NCBI GenBank assembly: GCA_016702605.1
Contig: JADJDQ010000001.1
Span: forward strand, 372,001 to 436,000
DNA: 64,000 nt
Origin: Candidatus Intricatilinea gracilis
GTDB taxonomy: Bacteria; Pseudomonadota; Gammaproteobacteria; Burkholderiales; Burkholderiaceae_C
Reading direction: 5' to 3'
Part shown: one piece after another, positions 34,017-43,025 of the stretch
Layout: every line of letters begins with the position of its first letter
Position numbering within the stretch: the first letter of the stretch is position 1
Position numbers and translations under genes: made by a program
The notes under the pieces: generated by a model
What the model saw: the letters and a program-made list of their open reading frames with translations, nothing else
What the model was told of the DNA's origin: nothing
Databases searched by the model: none

Positions 34017-35942
34017 ATGTCCACTGCCTCCAACGCCGTCTATCACCCGCCCCTCACCGCGATGCGCTTCGTGCTCGACGCGGTGCTCGACGCCCCGGCC
34101 TCGTGGGCCGCGCAGCCGGACTTCGCCGAGCTCGACCTGGCCACGGCCTGCGAGGTGCTCGGCCAGGCCGGGCGTTTCACCACCGAGGTGATCGCCCCGC
34201 TCAATGCCAGCGGCGACCTGCAGGGCTGCGAGTGGACGGCCGACGTGGCCGGTGGCCACCCCACGGTCACCACGCCTGAGGGTTACCCGGCGGCATGGAA
34301 GGCCTACGTCGACGGCGGCTGGCCGGCCCTGCCCTGTGACGCAGCACTCGGCGGCCAGGGGCTGCCGCTGCTGCTCAATGCCGCCCTGGCCGAGATGCTG
34401 GTTGCCACCAACCACGCCTGGACCATGTACCCCGGCCTGCTGCACGGCGCCTATGAATGTGTGAAGGCCCATGCCACGCCCGAACTGGCCGAGCGTTATC
34501 TGCCCCGGCTTGTGAGTGGTGAATGGCTGGCCACCATGTGCCTGACCGAACCGCAGGCCGGCAGCGACCTGGGCCAGGTGCGCAGCAAGATGAGCGCAGG
34601 CGCCACCCAGGCCGTGAACGGCGCGCGTGTGCGCGTGAGCGGCAACAAGATCTTCATCTCGGGCGGCGAACACGACCTGACCGACAACATCGTGCACCTC
34701 GTGCTGGCGCGTCTGCCCGATGCGCCCCCCGGCACCAAGGGCCTGTCGCTGGCGCTGGTACCCAAGCTGCTGCCGGACGGCCGGCGCAACCGCGTGTTCT
34801 GCGACGGCATCGAGAAGAAGATGGGCATCAAGGGCAGCGCCACCTGCCAGATGCGCTTCGACGATGCCGAAGGCTGGCTGCTCGGCGCCCCCGGCAACGG
34901 CCTGGCCGCGATGTTCCTGATGATGAATTCGGCCCGCCTGCACGTGGGCATGCAGGGCCTGGGGCACCTCGAGGCGTCGACCCAACGCGCCGTGGCCTAT
35001 GCGCTGGACCGCAACCAGCTGCGCGCCCCCAGCCGCCCGGCCAGCGCCGGCGCGCCCACCGGGCCGGACCTGATCGCCTGGCACCCGGCCATGCGCCGCG
35101 TGTTGCTGGGCCTGCAGGCACAAAGCGCAGGCGCGCGAGTGCTGGCCTACTGGACCGCGCTGCTGCTGGACGAATCCGAGCACCACCCCGACGCCGATCG
35201 CAAGAAGGCCTGCCACGACCTGGTGGCCCTGCTCACCCCGGTGGTGAAGGGTTTCCTCACCGACCTGGGTCACCGCGGCGCCGACGACGCGCTGGGTGTC
35301 TTTGGCGGCTATGGATTCATCCACGACTACGGCATCGAGCAACATGTGCGCGACAGCCGCATCGCCATGGTCTATGAAGGCACCAACGAGATCCAGGCCA
35401 TCGATCTGGTGATGCGCAAGCTGCTCGACGACCCGCGCCGCATCGACGCCCTGCTGGCCGAGTTCGACGCCGAGGTGGCCACCCAGACCACACTGGCCAC
35501 ACCCGCCGACGCAACACCCGAAGCCAGCGCCGCAGCCAGCGAAGCGAAAGCCTGGGCCACCACCCTGGCTCATCAGGCCACGCTGATCCGTGAGTCACTC
35601 ACCGCCCTGCGCGCTGCCCGGGGCACCGACCCCGAAGCCCCGCTGCGTGTGGCCGACGACGTGCTGCACGGCCTGGGCCACGCCCTGCTCGCCTGGGGCT
35701 GGGCACGTCTGTCACGCGCCGCCGGCCAAGCCCTGAGCGCCCGCGCCAGCAACGCCGCCACCGGCGGCGAAACGGCCGGCAGCGCACCGGCCGAAGCCTC
35801 GACCGAAGGTTACGGCGACAACTTCCTGCACCAGCAGGTCGAACTCGCCGCCTACGGCCGCGACTGGTTGTTGCCGGCAGCCGCCTGGCGCTGGCAACGC
35901 GTCACACAAGGCGCCCCGGCGCTGCCCTGGGTGCGGGCGTGA
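34017..35942 (+). CDS. acyl-CoA dehydrogenase, DmdC/long-form type
   Basis: A 641-residue protein with the long acyl-CoA dehydrogenase layout. The FAD-binding pattern MCLTEPQAGSDLG is near residues 178-190 and the catalytic Glu region VYEGTNEIQAIDL is near residue 460. A C-terminal domain of about 150 residues follows, as in DmdC-like and aryl-propionyl-CoA dehydrogenases. The ATG at 34017 follows a weak ribosome site. In this cluster it could desaturate phenylpropionyl-type CoA esters so that saturated side chains enter the same pathway. The MarR gene follows after 79 bases. Confidence 0.85.
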   Translation: MSTASNAVYHPPLTAMRFVLDAVLDAPASWAAQPDFAELDLATACEVLGQAGRFTTEVIAPLNASGDLQGCEWTADVAGGHPTVTTPEGYPAAWKAYVDGGWPALPCDAALGGQGLPLLLNAALAEMLVATNHAWTMYPGLLHGAYECVKAHATPELAERYLPRLVSGEWLATMCLTEPQAGSDLGQVRSKMSAGATQAVNGARVRVSGNKIFISGGEHDLTDNIVHLVLARLPDAPPGTKGLSLALVPKLLPDGRRNRVFCDGIEKKMGIKGSATCQMRFDDAEGWLLGAPGNGLAAMFLMMNSARLHVGMQGLGHLEASTQRAVAYALDRNQLRAPSRPASAGAPTGPDLIAWHPAMRRVLLGLQAQSAGARVLAYWTALLLDESEHHPDADRKKACHDLVALLTPVVKGFLTDLGHRGADDALGVFGGYGFIHDYGIEQHVRDSRIAMVYEGTNEIQAIDLVMRKLLDDPRRIDALLAEFDAEVATQTTLATPADATPEASAAASEAKAWATTLAHQATLIRESLTALRAARGTDPEAPLRVADDVLHGLGHALLAWGWARLSRAAGQALSARASNAATGGETAGSAPAEASTEGYGDNFLHQQVELAAYGRDWLLPAAAWRWQRVTQGAPALPWVRA

Positions 35943-36021
35943 GCAAGCCCGCCCGGCCGCCCGCAGGGGTTGCTCGTCCTCCCGTGGGGAGGTGGTCATG
36001 CAGTGACCGGAGGGCTGCTCG

Positions 36022-36477
36022 TTGAGCCCCAGCCGCCAACACATCGACCAAGGCGCCCTCGACGGTGTGCTCGGCTACCACGTGGTGCGCGCCCAGCTCA
36101 CCACCCGCGAGATCTTCTTCAAGACGGTGGGCCAGCCCCTCGACCTGCGCCCGGTCGAATATTCGTTGCTCATGCTGTTGCATGCCAACCCGCCGCTCAC
36201 GCCCAAACAACTGGCGCAGGCGCTGGCGCTGTCATCCCCCAACCTCACCACCTTGCTCGACAAGATGCAGCAACGCGGCCTCATCGAGCGCGTGCGCAGC
36301 CCCACAGACAAACGCTCGCAACACATCCTGCTGAGCGAGGCAGGTCAGCAGCTCACGGCCAAGGCCCTGGAACTCACCCCCGGCATGGACAAGGCGCTGG
36401 AGCCCGTGCTCAGCCCGGCCGAACGCGCCATCCTGATGGAACTGCTCAAGAAGGTGGCGGCGCATCGGGTGGGGTGA
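36022..36477 (+). CDS. MarR-family transcriptional regulator, hydroxycinnamate-cluster type
   Basis: A 151-residue MarR protein starting with TTG at 36022, with GGAGG nine bases upstream. The winged-helix part is QLAQALALSSPNLTTLLDKM then RSPTDKRSQHILL, the recognition helix and wing. It closes the catabolic cluster. Regulators of this group (CouR, HcaR, FerC) repress hydroxycinnamate genes and are released by the acyl-CoA product. The AGTTCA-N5-TGAACT sites at 25060 and 25162 are its most likely operators; that link is an inference. Confidence 0.82.
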   Translation: MSPSRQHIDQGALDGVLGYHVVRAQLTTREIFFKTVGQPLDLRPVEYSLLMLLHANPPLTPKQLAQALALSSPNLTTLLDKMQQRGLIERVRSPTDKRSQHILLSEAGQQLTAKALELTPGMDKALEPVLSPAERAILMELLKKVAAHRVG

Positions 36478-36564
36478 GCGCCACACACACGCCGTAGCCG
36501 CCAGATTTGCGCCATCATTCAGCGCAGCCACACCGCGCCCACCTGCAAGCATCGCTACCCCACC

Positions 36565-36795
36565 ATGCGAGAAATCGGTCACCGCCGCGTCCCCGACCTC
36601 ATCGCCGCCGAACCCAGTGGTGCCTGGCTGGTCGCTGCCGCCCGCCACAGCGAGACCCTGACCCACCTCGGCCCCTGCCCGGTCATGCCCAAGGGCGTGT
36701 ACCGCTACGCCAGCCACGCGGAGATGAACCGGCACGCCGAGGAGGCGCTGGCGGCGGCCATGGCTAAGCTGGCCTTCGAGCGCCAACCAGTCTGA
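36565..36795 (+). CDS. small hypothetical protein paired with nucleotidyltransferase-like gene
   Basis: A 76-residue protein (first words MREIGHRRVPDLIAAE) that I do not recognise. It ends three bases before the GTG of the next gene, and their close spacing suggests a two-gene operon. A small partner of a nucleotidyltransferase is a common toxin-antitoxin layout, but nothing in the sequence proves that. It has no membrane segment. Confidence 0.6.
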   Translation: MREIGHRRVPDLIAAEPSGAWLVAAARHSETLTHLGPCPVMPKGVYRYASHAEMNRHAEEALAAAMAKLAFERQPV

Positions 36796-36798
36796 GCC

Positions 36799-37293
36799 GT
36801 GGACAGCTTCAGCCGGCCTGCCACGCTCGATGACCTGAAGCTGCTGCTGCGCTCGCTCGATGCGCACGATGTCGACTACCTGCTGATCGGCGGCTACGCA
36901 CTCGCGGCGCACGGCTATCAACGCGCCACCGTCGACATCGACCTGCTGTTACCCGCCACTGCAGCGGCAGGCCAGCGCGTCAAGCAAGCCCTGATGCTGC
37001 TGCCCGACGAGGCGGCACGCGACCTCGAACCCGCGTGGTTCGACGAAGGCGAAAACATCCGCGTCGCCGACGCCTTTGTCGTCGACCTCATGCTCAACGC
37101 CAACGGCCAGACCTATGAGATGCTGAAGGCGCACGCAATGACCATCGACCTCGACGGAATCCCCGTCAAGACAGTCGACCTCGAAGGCCTGCTGCTCACC
37201 AAGCAGACGATGCGTGACAAGGACGCGGCCGATCGGATCGTCATCGAACGGGCCCTGGCGGTGATGCGGCATAGGCGCCGCCAGGCCGACTGA
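36799..37293 (+). CDS. nucleotidyltransferase-like protein (AbiEii/DUF6036 type)
   Basis: A 164-residue protein starting with GTG. The pattern DYLLIGGYALAAHGYQRATV followed by DIDLLL matches the minimal nucleotidyltransferase fold: a GG/GS motif and an Asp-x-Asp metal site. The second catalytic Asp is probably in FVVDLML. Proteins of this kind act as antitoxins or as substrates-transferring toxins. The three-base spacing from the 76-residue gene supports a functional pair. Confidence 0.65.
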   Translation: MDSFSRPATLDDLKLLLRSLDAHDVDYLLIGGYALAAHGYQRATVDIDLLLPATAAAGQRVKQALMLLPDEAARDLEPAWFDEGENIRVADAFVVDLMLNANGQTYEMLKAHAMTIDLDGIPVKTVDLEGLLLTKQTMRDKDAADRIVIERALAVMRHRRRQAD

Positions 37294-37403
37294 GCCGATA
37301 CCCGAAACCACTGGACTCGCCCTCCCGATGGACCGGCTTGAGATGCGGGCAGATAGTCGCGACGGGTGAGGCAAAGGCAAGCTGTTGGAGGCCTACCCCA
37401 GCC

Positions 37404-37997
37404 TCAAAGACTCAACAGATGCTCGCGGTAATACGCCAGCTCGTCGATCGACTCGTGGATGTCGGCCAGCGCCGTGTGTTTCTGGTGTTTCTTGAAGCCG
37501 TCGGTGATGGCGGGCTTCCAGCGCTTGGCGAGTTCCTTGAGGGTGGAGACGTCGAGGTTGCGGTAGTGAAAGTAGGCCTCGAGCTTGGGCATGCCGCTGG
37601 CCATGAAGCGGCGGTCCTGGCAGATGCTGTTGCCACACATGGGCGAGATGCGTTTGCCAACGTATTGCTGCATGAAGGCGAGCACTTCGGCTTCGGCTGC
37701 GGCTTCGTCGTAGCTTGATGCCTTGACGCGGTCGATCAGGCCGCTCTTGCCGTGGGTGCCCTTGTTCCAGGCGTCCATGCGGTCGAGGGTCTCGTTGCTC
37801 TGGTGCACGGCGATGACGGGGCCCTCGACGCGGGTGCCCAGGTGCGCGTCGGTGACGACGATGGCGATCTCGATGATGCGGTCGGTGGCCGGGTCCAGGC
37901 CGGTCATCTCCATGTCGATCCAGACGAGGTGGGTGTCGGCGCGCTCTAGGGTGGGCACGGTGATGGTGGCGGCGGGCGCGGTCGTGGCGTCGGTCAT
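37404..37997 (-). CDS. orn: oligoribonuclease
   Basis: A 197-residue DEDDh exonuclease that degrades 2-5 nt RNA and cyclic-di-GMP breakdown product pGpG. Asp28 and Glu30 in WIDMEMTGLD, further motifs MCGNSICQDRRF and HTALADIHES give the four acidic residues and the general-base His. Length (about 180-200) and motifs are typical. AGGAG precedes the ATG at 37997, so the longer frame to 38078 is not used. It is divergent from the M48 protease gene. Confidence 0.93.
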   Translation of the reverse strand: MTDATTAPAATITVPTLERADTHLVWIDMEMTGLDPATDRIIEIAIVVTDAHLGTRVEGPVIAVHQSNETLDRMDAWNKGTHGKSGLIDRVKASSYDEAAAEAEVLAFMQQYVGKRISPMCGNSICQDRRFMASGMPKLEAYFHYRNLDVSTLKELAKRWKPAITDGFKKHQKHTALADIHESIDELAYYREHLLSL

Positions 37998-38104
37998 TGA
38001 GGCTCCTTGGGCTAGTCGGGATTGTCTCGCAGAGGCACCGCGCCCATGGCGGCCATAGCGGCAGGCCAGACAGACCACAGCGGGCCATGCGACACAATCA
38101 ATGG

Positions 38105-39385
38105 ATGAGTTCGTCCGCTGTCACCTTCGTCTTTGCCTTTGCACTGCTGGCCATGCTGGTCACGCGCATGTGGCTCACCAGCCGCCAGATCCGCCATGTG
38201 GCGCAGCACCGCGACCAGGTGCCGCCCGCGTTTGCCGGCACGGTGACACTCGAGGCCCATCAGCGCGCGGCCGACTACACACTCGCGCGCCAGCGGCTCG
38301 ATCTGCTGTCCACCGCCTGGGGCGGAGCCATCCTGCTGGGCTGGACGCTGCTGGGCGGGCTGGACACACTCAATCAGTTGGTGCGCAGCCTGGCCGGCGA
38401 TCGGCTGGGTGAGCTGGGGGTGCAGGTGGCGCTGCTGCTGGCGCTGAGCCTGATCGGCTCGCTGCTGGATATTCCTTTCGACGCCTGGCGCACCTTCAAG
38501 GTCGAGCAGCAGTTTGGCTTCAACCGCATGACGGTGGGTCTGTGGCTGCGCGACCAGCTGATGGGCGGCTTCGTGGGCCTGGTGATCGGCCTGCCGCTGC
38601 TCACCCTCATGTTGTGGCTCATGGCCAGCGCCGGCGAGTTGTGGTGGTTGTGGGCCTTTGGCGCCACGGCGAGTTTCATGCTGCTGCTGCAACTGGTCTA
38701 CCCGAGCTGGATCGCGCCGCTGTTCAACAAGTTCGAGCCGTTAGCCGACCTGCCCCTCAAGGCGCGGGTCGAGGCACTGATGCAGCGCTGCGGCTTCAAG
38801 GCCCAGGGCTTTTACGTGATGGACGGCAGCAAGCGTTCGGCCCATGCCAACGCCTACTTCACCGGCTTTGGCAACACCAAACGGGTGGTGTTCTTCGACA
38901 CGTTGCTTTCCAAGCTCAGCACCAACGAGGTGGAGGCGGTGCTGGCTCACGAGCTGGGCCACTTCCACCACAAACATGTGCTCAAGCGCATTGCCTCGGT
39001 GCTGGCCATGTGGCTGGGTGCACTGGCACTGCTGGGCTGGTTGATGACGCAGCCGGCCTTCTACACCGGCCTGGGTGTGGTGCCCAACATGGACGCCGCC
39101 AACCACGGCCTGGCGCTGGCGCTGATCTCGCTGGCCAGCCCGGTGTTCACCTTCTTCGCCTCGCCGCTGATGGCGGGGGTGTCACGCCGGCACGAGTTCG
39201 AGGCCGATGCCTTTGCCAAGGGGCTGTCGGGTGCGGCGCCGCTGTCGTCGGCCTTGCTCAAGCTCTACGAGGACAACGCCTCGACCCTCACGCCCGACCC
39301 GCTGTACGTGCGTTTCCACTACTCGCACCCGCCAGCGTCAGAACGCCTGGCGGCGCTGATGGCCCCGGCCGGCCAGGCCGGATGA
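38105..39385 (+). CDS. M48-family membrane metalloprotease (Ste24-like)
   Basis: A 426-residue membrane protease with zinc motif HELGH at residues 282-286, a downstream third ligand in EFEADAFA and several membrane segments before and around the site. It matches the Ste24/HtpX-like CAAX-type M48 family. The ATG at 38105 gives a hydrophobic first segment right after the start. Its stop overlaps the next gene's start (ATGA at 39382-39385), so both are translationally coupled to rsgA. Confidence 0.9.
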   Translation: MSSSAVTFVFAFALLAMLVTRMWLTSRQIRHVAQHRDQVPPAFAGTVTLEAHQRAADYTLARQRLDLLSTAWGGAILLGWTLLGGLDTLNQLVRSLAGDRLGELGVQVALLLALSLIGSLLDIPFDAWRTFKVEQQFGFNRMTVGLWLRDQLMGGFVGLVIGLPLLTLMLWLMASAGELWWLWAFGATASFMLLLQLVYPSWIAPLFNKFEPLADLPLKARVEALMQRCGFKAQGFYVMDGSKRSAHANAYFTGFGNTKRVVFFDTLLSKLSTNEVEAVLAHELGHFHHKHVLKRIASVLAMWLGALALLGWLMTQPAFYTGLGVVPNMDAANHGLALALISLASPVFTFFASPLMAGVSRRHEFEADAFAKGLSGAAPLSSALLKLYEDNASTLTPDPLYVRFHYSHPPASERLAALMAPAGQAG

Positions 39386-40362
39386 GGCCGGCCCGCACGC
39401 AGAGCAAGGCAGCGTTGGCCGCTCCGGTGGCCGAGCTCGACATCGGCCTGGTGGTGGCCGGCCATGGCCGGCACTATGTGGTGGAGACACCCGATCGGCG
39501 CGAGGTGTTGTGCCTGCCGCGCGGCAAGAAAAGCCTGTGTGTGGTGGGTGACAAGGTGCGCTGGATGCCCACCGACGACAGCGGCGACCACGGCGTGATC
39601 GACGGCATCGTCGAACGTCGCAACCTGCTGTACCGGCAGGACGAATGGCGCAGCAAGATGTTCGCCGCCAACATCGACCGCCTGCTGGTGCTGGTGGCCG
39701 CCAACCCGGTGTTCAGCGAAAGCCAGCTGGCACGTGCGTTGATTGCCGCCCATCAGGCCGGGCTGACTGCCACCATCGTGCTCAACAAGGTCGACCTCGA
39801 ACCCGCCGCCACGGATGCCCGGGCGCGCCTGGCGCCCTATCGCGCCATGGGTTACGAGGTGCTCGAGCTCGCGCTCAAGTCACGCGCCGAAGAGGCCGTG
39901 GCCTCGCAGCACACGGTGCAGGCCAAGGCGACACTGAACCGTCTGCTGGCAGGCGCGATGACGGTGGTGCTCGGCCCATCGGGCACAGGCAAGAGCACAC
40001 TCGTCAACCTGATGGTGCCCGATGCCGCGGCGCCGGTAGGTGAGGTCTCGACCGCACTCAACTCGGGCAAACACACGACCACGCACACTCGCTGGTACTG
40101 GCTGGACGACGAACACCAGGCCGCACTGATCGACACGCCGGGTTTTCAGGAGTTCGGCCTGCAGCACATCGAACTGGCCAGGCTGGCCAGCCACATGCCC
40201 GACCTGGCCAAACACGCCGACGTGTGCCGCTTCGCCAACTGCACGCATGACCACGAGCCGGGATGTGGTGTGCTGGCTGCGCTGGGGCGAGGTGAGATCG
40301 CGGCCAGTCGGCACCGCATCTACCTCGAACTTCGGGCGGAGCTGGGTCGAACGAAGTGGTGA
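39382..40362 (+). CDS. rsgA: ribosome small-subunit-dependent GTPase
   Basis: A 326-residue circularly permuted GTPase: G4 NKVD at residues 135-138, G1 GPSGTGKS at 198-205, G3 DTPG at 251-254, in the order typical of RsgA/YjeQ. An N-terminal OB domain and a C-terminal zinc site (Cys residues in CRFANCTHDHEPGC) complete the family layout. It helps mature the 30S ribosomal subunit. The start overlaps the M48 gene stop by four bases. Confidence 0.93.
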   Translation: MRPARTQSKAALAAPVAELDIGLVVAGHGRHYVVETPDRREVLCLPRGKKSLCVVGDKVRWMPTDDSGDHGVIDGIVERRNLLYRQDEWRSKMFAANIDRLLVLVAANPVFSESQLARALIAAHQAGLTATIVLNKVDLEPAATDARARLAPYRAMGYEVLELALKSRAEEAVASQHTVQAKATLNRLLAGAMTVVLGPSGTGKSTLVNLMVPDAAAPVGEVSTALNSGKHTTTHTRWYWLDDEHQAALIDTPGFQEFGLQHIELARLASHMPDLAKHADVCRFANCTHDHEPGCGVLAALGRGEIAASRHRIYLELRAELGRTKW

Positions 40363-40530
40363 GCGGCACGTCCTGAAGGGCTTGCGCCGTGTCGGCGCCA
40401 CCGCCCGGGCTTGTGCCGTGTGCAGCAGCCCAAGGCCGCAGCTGTGCCGTCTCCCCCCACGGCCGGGCTTGCAAGCCCGGCCGCTTCGGCAGGCGGCGAG
40501 TTGTCCGCAGGGACAACTCGCCGTCCGGCC

Positions 40531-41529
40531 TCAGCCCAGCAGGTTGGCGAGCGACAGCAGCGCCAGCAGCAGCATCCACAACACGACCGAGCGCCACACC
40601 AGGCCGACCACCGACCTTAGATGGCCCAGCTGTGGCGCGGCACCGGGCGTGCTGGCGGTGCTTTCTTCATGCAGGGCGTTGGCCGCTGCTTCGAAGCGGC
40701 TGCCTTCGAAGGCAGACGCAGGTCCGACGTCAGGCGCCGGTTGACCACCCAGGGCGATGCCGGTGGCGCCCGCCGCAGCGGCGAGCAGGATGCCGTCATT
40801 GCTGTGTGGCCACAGGCTGGCATGCTGGCGCCAGCAACCGACCGACTCCTCGAAGTTGCCCACCACCGCAAAACCAGCCGCCGTCAGGCGGGCCGGCACA
40901 TGGTCGATCAGGTCGAAGGCACGTTGGGCACGCAGCGCCAGGCCTTCGTGGGTGGGCGCGGCCAGCGCCGGGTTCGTGCGGCCCCAGTGGCGCGCGCAGA
41001 ACTCGGCCATGCGGTACAACACGGCGCCCACCGGCCCCAGGCCAAGTGCCGAACCGAGCACGAACCAGAAGAACACCCCGAAGACATGGCGATGGGCGGC
41101 CAGCAGGGCATGTTCGATCACATGGCGCAGCAGTTCTTCGCGCGGCAGTTCACTTGCATCGAGGTGGCGCCACTGGCGCAGCGCCTCGCGGGCTTCGTCC
41201 TCGCGGCCACGATCGAGGGCGTCGCGGATGTCGGTGTAGAAATGGCTGAACTGGCGAAAACCCAGGCAGGCGTACAACACACACAGGTCGAAGGCCAGAG
41301 CCAGCATCAGGCTGAAGTGGAAGAACGCGCCGTAGACCAGCCCGACCAAAGTCGTGGGCACCAGCACAGCGACACACCACACCACCCACGCATGGTGTTC
41401 ACGCCCAGCATCGAAGTTGCGAGCCGTCCAGCGTGCCCAGTTGACCAGGGCTTCGTGCAGCGGTGTGCCCTGTGGCAAGGGGCGCAATTGTTCGATGACC
41501 AGAGCCAGCAAGACCGCAAAGAAGCTCAT
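40531..41529 (-). CDS. CobD/CbiB-like membrane protein
   Basis: A 332-residue membrane protein with several hydrophobic segments. The pattern HFSLMLALAFDLCVLYACLGFRQF and LDRGREDEAREALRQWR matches the betaproteobacterial CobD/CbiB-family branch, which is often annotated as an AmpE or cobalamin-biosynthesis relative. No other cobalamin genes are near, so a role in adenosylcobinamide formation is not supported here. It is divergent to nothing and convergent with rsgA at its 3' end. Confidence 0.72.
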   Translation of the reverse strand: MSFFAVLLALVIEQLRPLPQGTPLHEALVNWARWTARNFDAGREHHAWVVWCVAVLVPTTLVGLVYGAFFHFSLMLALAFDLCVLYACLGFRQFSHFYTDIRDALDRGREDEAREALRQWRHLDASELPREELLRHVIEHALLAAHRHVFGVFFWFVLGSALGLGPVGAVLYRMAEFCARHWGRTNPALAAPTHEGLALRAQRAFDLIDHVPARLTAAGFAVVGNFEESVGCWRQHASLWPHSNDGILLAAAAGATGIALGGQPAPDVGPASAFEGSRFEAAANALHEESTASTPGAAPQLGHLRSVVGLVWRSVVLWMLLLALLSLANLLG

Positions 41530-41624
41530 GCGGCAATGATAGCCGGGGCTTACACATTCACCGTGCCGAGGCCGATGCGGCGTGTGCCCTGTCGGTGCCG
41601 TGGGCTGAACACGGCGCGCGGCGC

Positions 41625-42338
41625 TCAGGCCGCCAGCAAGCGATAGAAGTTGCGCAACATGGCCGCCGTAGCACCCCAGATGAAGTACTCGCGCGGCGGC
41701 TCGGCATCACGGGTTTCGGCACTCATCGTCGCCTGCCAGGGCATGGACAGGAACTCGCGCCTCACGTCGCCAGCCTGATAGGCATGGCGACGATGGTTGG
41801 CCGGGTTCATCAAGAAGGCGAGCGGTACCTCGAAGGCCTCGGCCACCTCGTGGCCGTCGAGCGCCAGTTCATGCGCCGCGTCGATGATGGCCACCACGGG
41901 CGTGACCACGTAGGCCGTGACGGTGGTGTAGGTCGGCAATGTGGTGATGACTTGGGCGTGCGCCGGGTCCAGGCCGATCTCTTCTCGAGCCTCGCGCAAG
42001 GCGGTGGCCACGGCATCGGCATCGGTGGCCTCGCTGCGCCCACCGGCAAAACTGATCTGACCGGCGTGATCACGCAGATGATCGGTTCGCTGGGTCAGCA
42101 GCACCTGAAGTCCTTGTGGCCGGTCGACCAGGGCCAGCAACACGGCGGCTGGGCGGGGCTCACGATCGCCGAAACGAAGGCCGTCACCGGTGAACTCGGG
42201 CCGCCACGCCGACGGTGGATCGAGCAGGCGAGCTCGCACGGCAGCCCGCGTCAGACATTGCACGGGCACGGCCGGCAGGTGGTCGTCTCGGCCGACGACG
42301 GGCACGACACGCGGGTCGCGGATCAACGCAGGTCTCAT
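41625..42338 (-). CDS. Nudix hydrolase, probable CoA pyrophosphatase (NudL-like)
   Basis: A 237-residue Nudix protein. The box is GGRSEATDADAVATALREAR followed by EEIG, giving the conserved Gly, two Glu and Arg. The NudL-type N-terminal segment (RPAAVLLALVDRP, LTQRTDHLRDHAGQISF) precedes it. It hydrolyses CoA or its oxidised forms to 3'-phosphoADP and phosphopantetheine. The start is the ATG at 42338; an upstream ATG at 42371 lies inside a terminator-like hairpin. Confidence 0.82.
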   Translation of the reverse strand: MRPALIRDPRVVPVVGRDDHLPAVPVQCLTRAAVRARLLDPPSAWRPEFTGDGLRFGDREPRPAAVLLALVDRPQGLQVLLTQRTDHLRDHAGQISFAGGRSEATDADAVATALREAREEIGLDPAHAQVITTLPTYTTVTAYVVTPVVAIIDAAHELALDGHEVAEAFEVPLAFLMNPANHRRHAYQAGDVRREFLSMPWQATMSAETRDAEPPREYFIWGATAAMLRNFYRLLAA

Positions 42339-42360
42339 CGGGTCAGGATAGGCCAGATGC

Positions 42361-42384
42361 AAAAAGGCCACCCGGGGGTGGCCT
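42361..42384 (-). terminator. rho-independent terminator before the Nudix gene
   Basis: On the minus strand a 9-bp stem (arms AGGCCACCC at 42365-42373 and GGGTGGCCT at 42376-42384) is followed by five T residues. It ends transcripts coming from rplS. It lies only about 22 bases before the Nudix ATG. Confidence 0.75.
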
Positions 42385-42463
42385 CTTGGAGGGGCAGTTG
42401 GTCACTGCCATTTGGACGGAACTTGGCTTTGCTCCGCTGCATGCGCTGGCATGTTGCCCAGCT

Positions 42464-42492
42464 TTTGTTGCCCGCCGTGGGCGGGCAACAAA
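42464..42492 (-). terminator. 13-bp hairpin downstream of rplS
   Basis: A perfect 13-bp stem (42464-42476 with 42480-42492) with a 3-base loop, rich in GC in its centre. It has an A/T-rich base on both strands and could end transcription in either direction. It forms a tandem with the terminator at 42361-42384. Confidence 0.6.
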
Positions 42493-42547
42493 GTTGGCGC
42501 GGCGCTGCGCGCGATGGTGGGCCTTGGCCCACCAACTGACCTTTCGG

Positions 42548-42901
42548 TCAGGCCAACTTTTCCTTGATGCGCGCGCTCTTGCCGCTGCGTTGACGCAGGT
42601 AGTACAGCTTGGCGCGGCGCACATCACCGCGGCGCTTGACTTCGATCGAGGCGATCAGCGGGCTGTAGATCTGGAAGGTCCGTTCGACGCCTTCGCCGCT
42701 CGAGATCTTGCGAACGATGAAGCTCGAGTTCAGGCCGCGGTTGCGCTTGGCGATCACGACACCTTCGTAGGCCTGCACACGCTTGCGTGTACCTTCGACG
42801 ACGTTGATGCTCACGATCACCGTGTCGCCAGGGGCGAACGGCGGAATGGTCTTGTTGAGGCGAGCAATTTCTTCTTGCTCGAGTTGCTGGATCAGGTCCA
42901 T
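42548..42901 (-). CDS. rplS: 50S ribosomal protein L19
   Basis: A 117-residue ribosomal protein. The pattern IPPFAPGDTVIVSINVVEG and RVQAYEGVVIAKRNRG is the L19 signature. It is the last gene of the S16-RimM-TrmD-L19 group. GGAG upstream of the ATG at 42901 sets the start. Two terminators follow. Confidence 0.97.
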   Translation of the reverse strand: MDLIQQLEQEEIARLNKTIPPFAPGDTVIVSINVVEGTRKRVQAYEGVVIAKRNRGLNSSFIVRKISSGEGVERTFQIYSPLIASIEVKRRGDVRRAKLYYLRQRSGKSARIKEKLA

Positions 42902-43025
42902 GAGGTCTCCATGAGATCGTGCCGGCGCGGGCGGGATACCCAGGCGGTGGTGGCATGACGGCCACCAGCCGCAGACCATCCGCTTGCGGATGATCGAGTG
43001 CCCGGCAGAGGATCAGAACCCGCGA

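Noticed and set aside
33972..35573. 533-codon minus-strand frame opposite the acyl-CoA dehydrogenase
   Set aside because: The plus strand is a clear acyl-CoA dehydrogenase, and the minus product has no motif.
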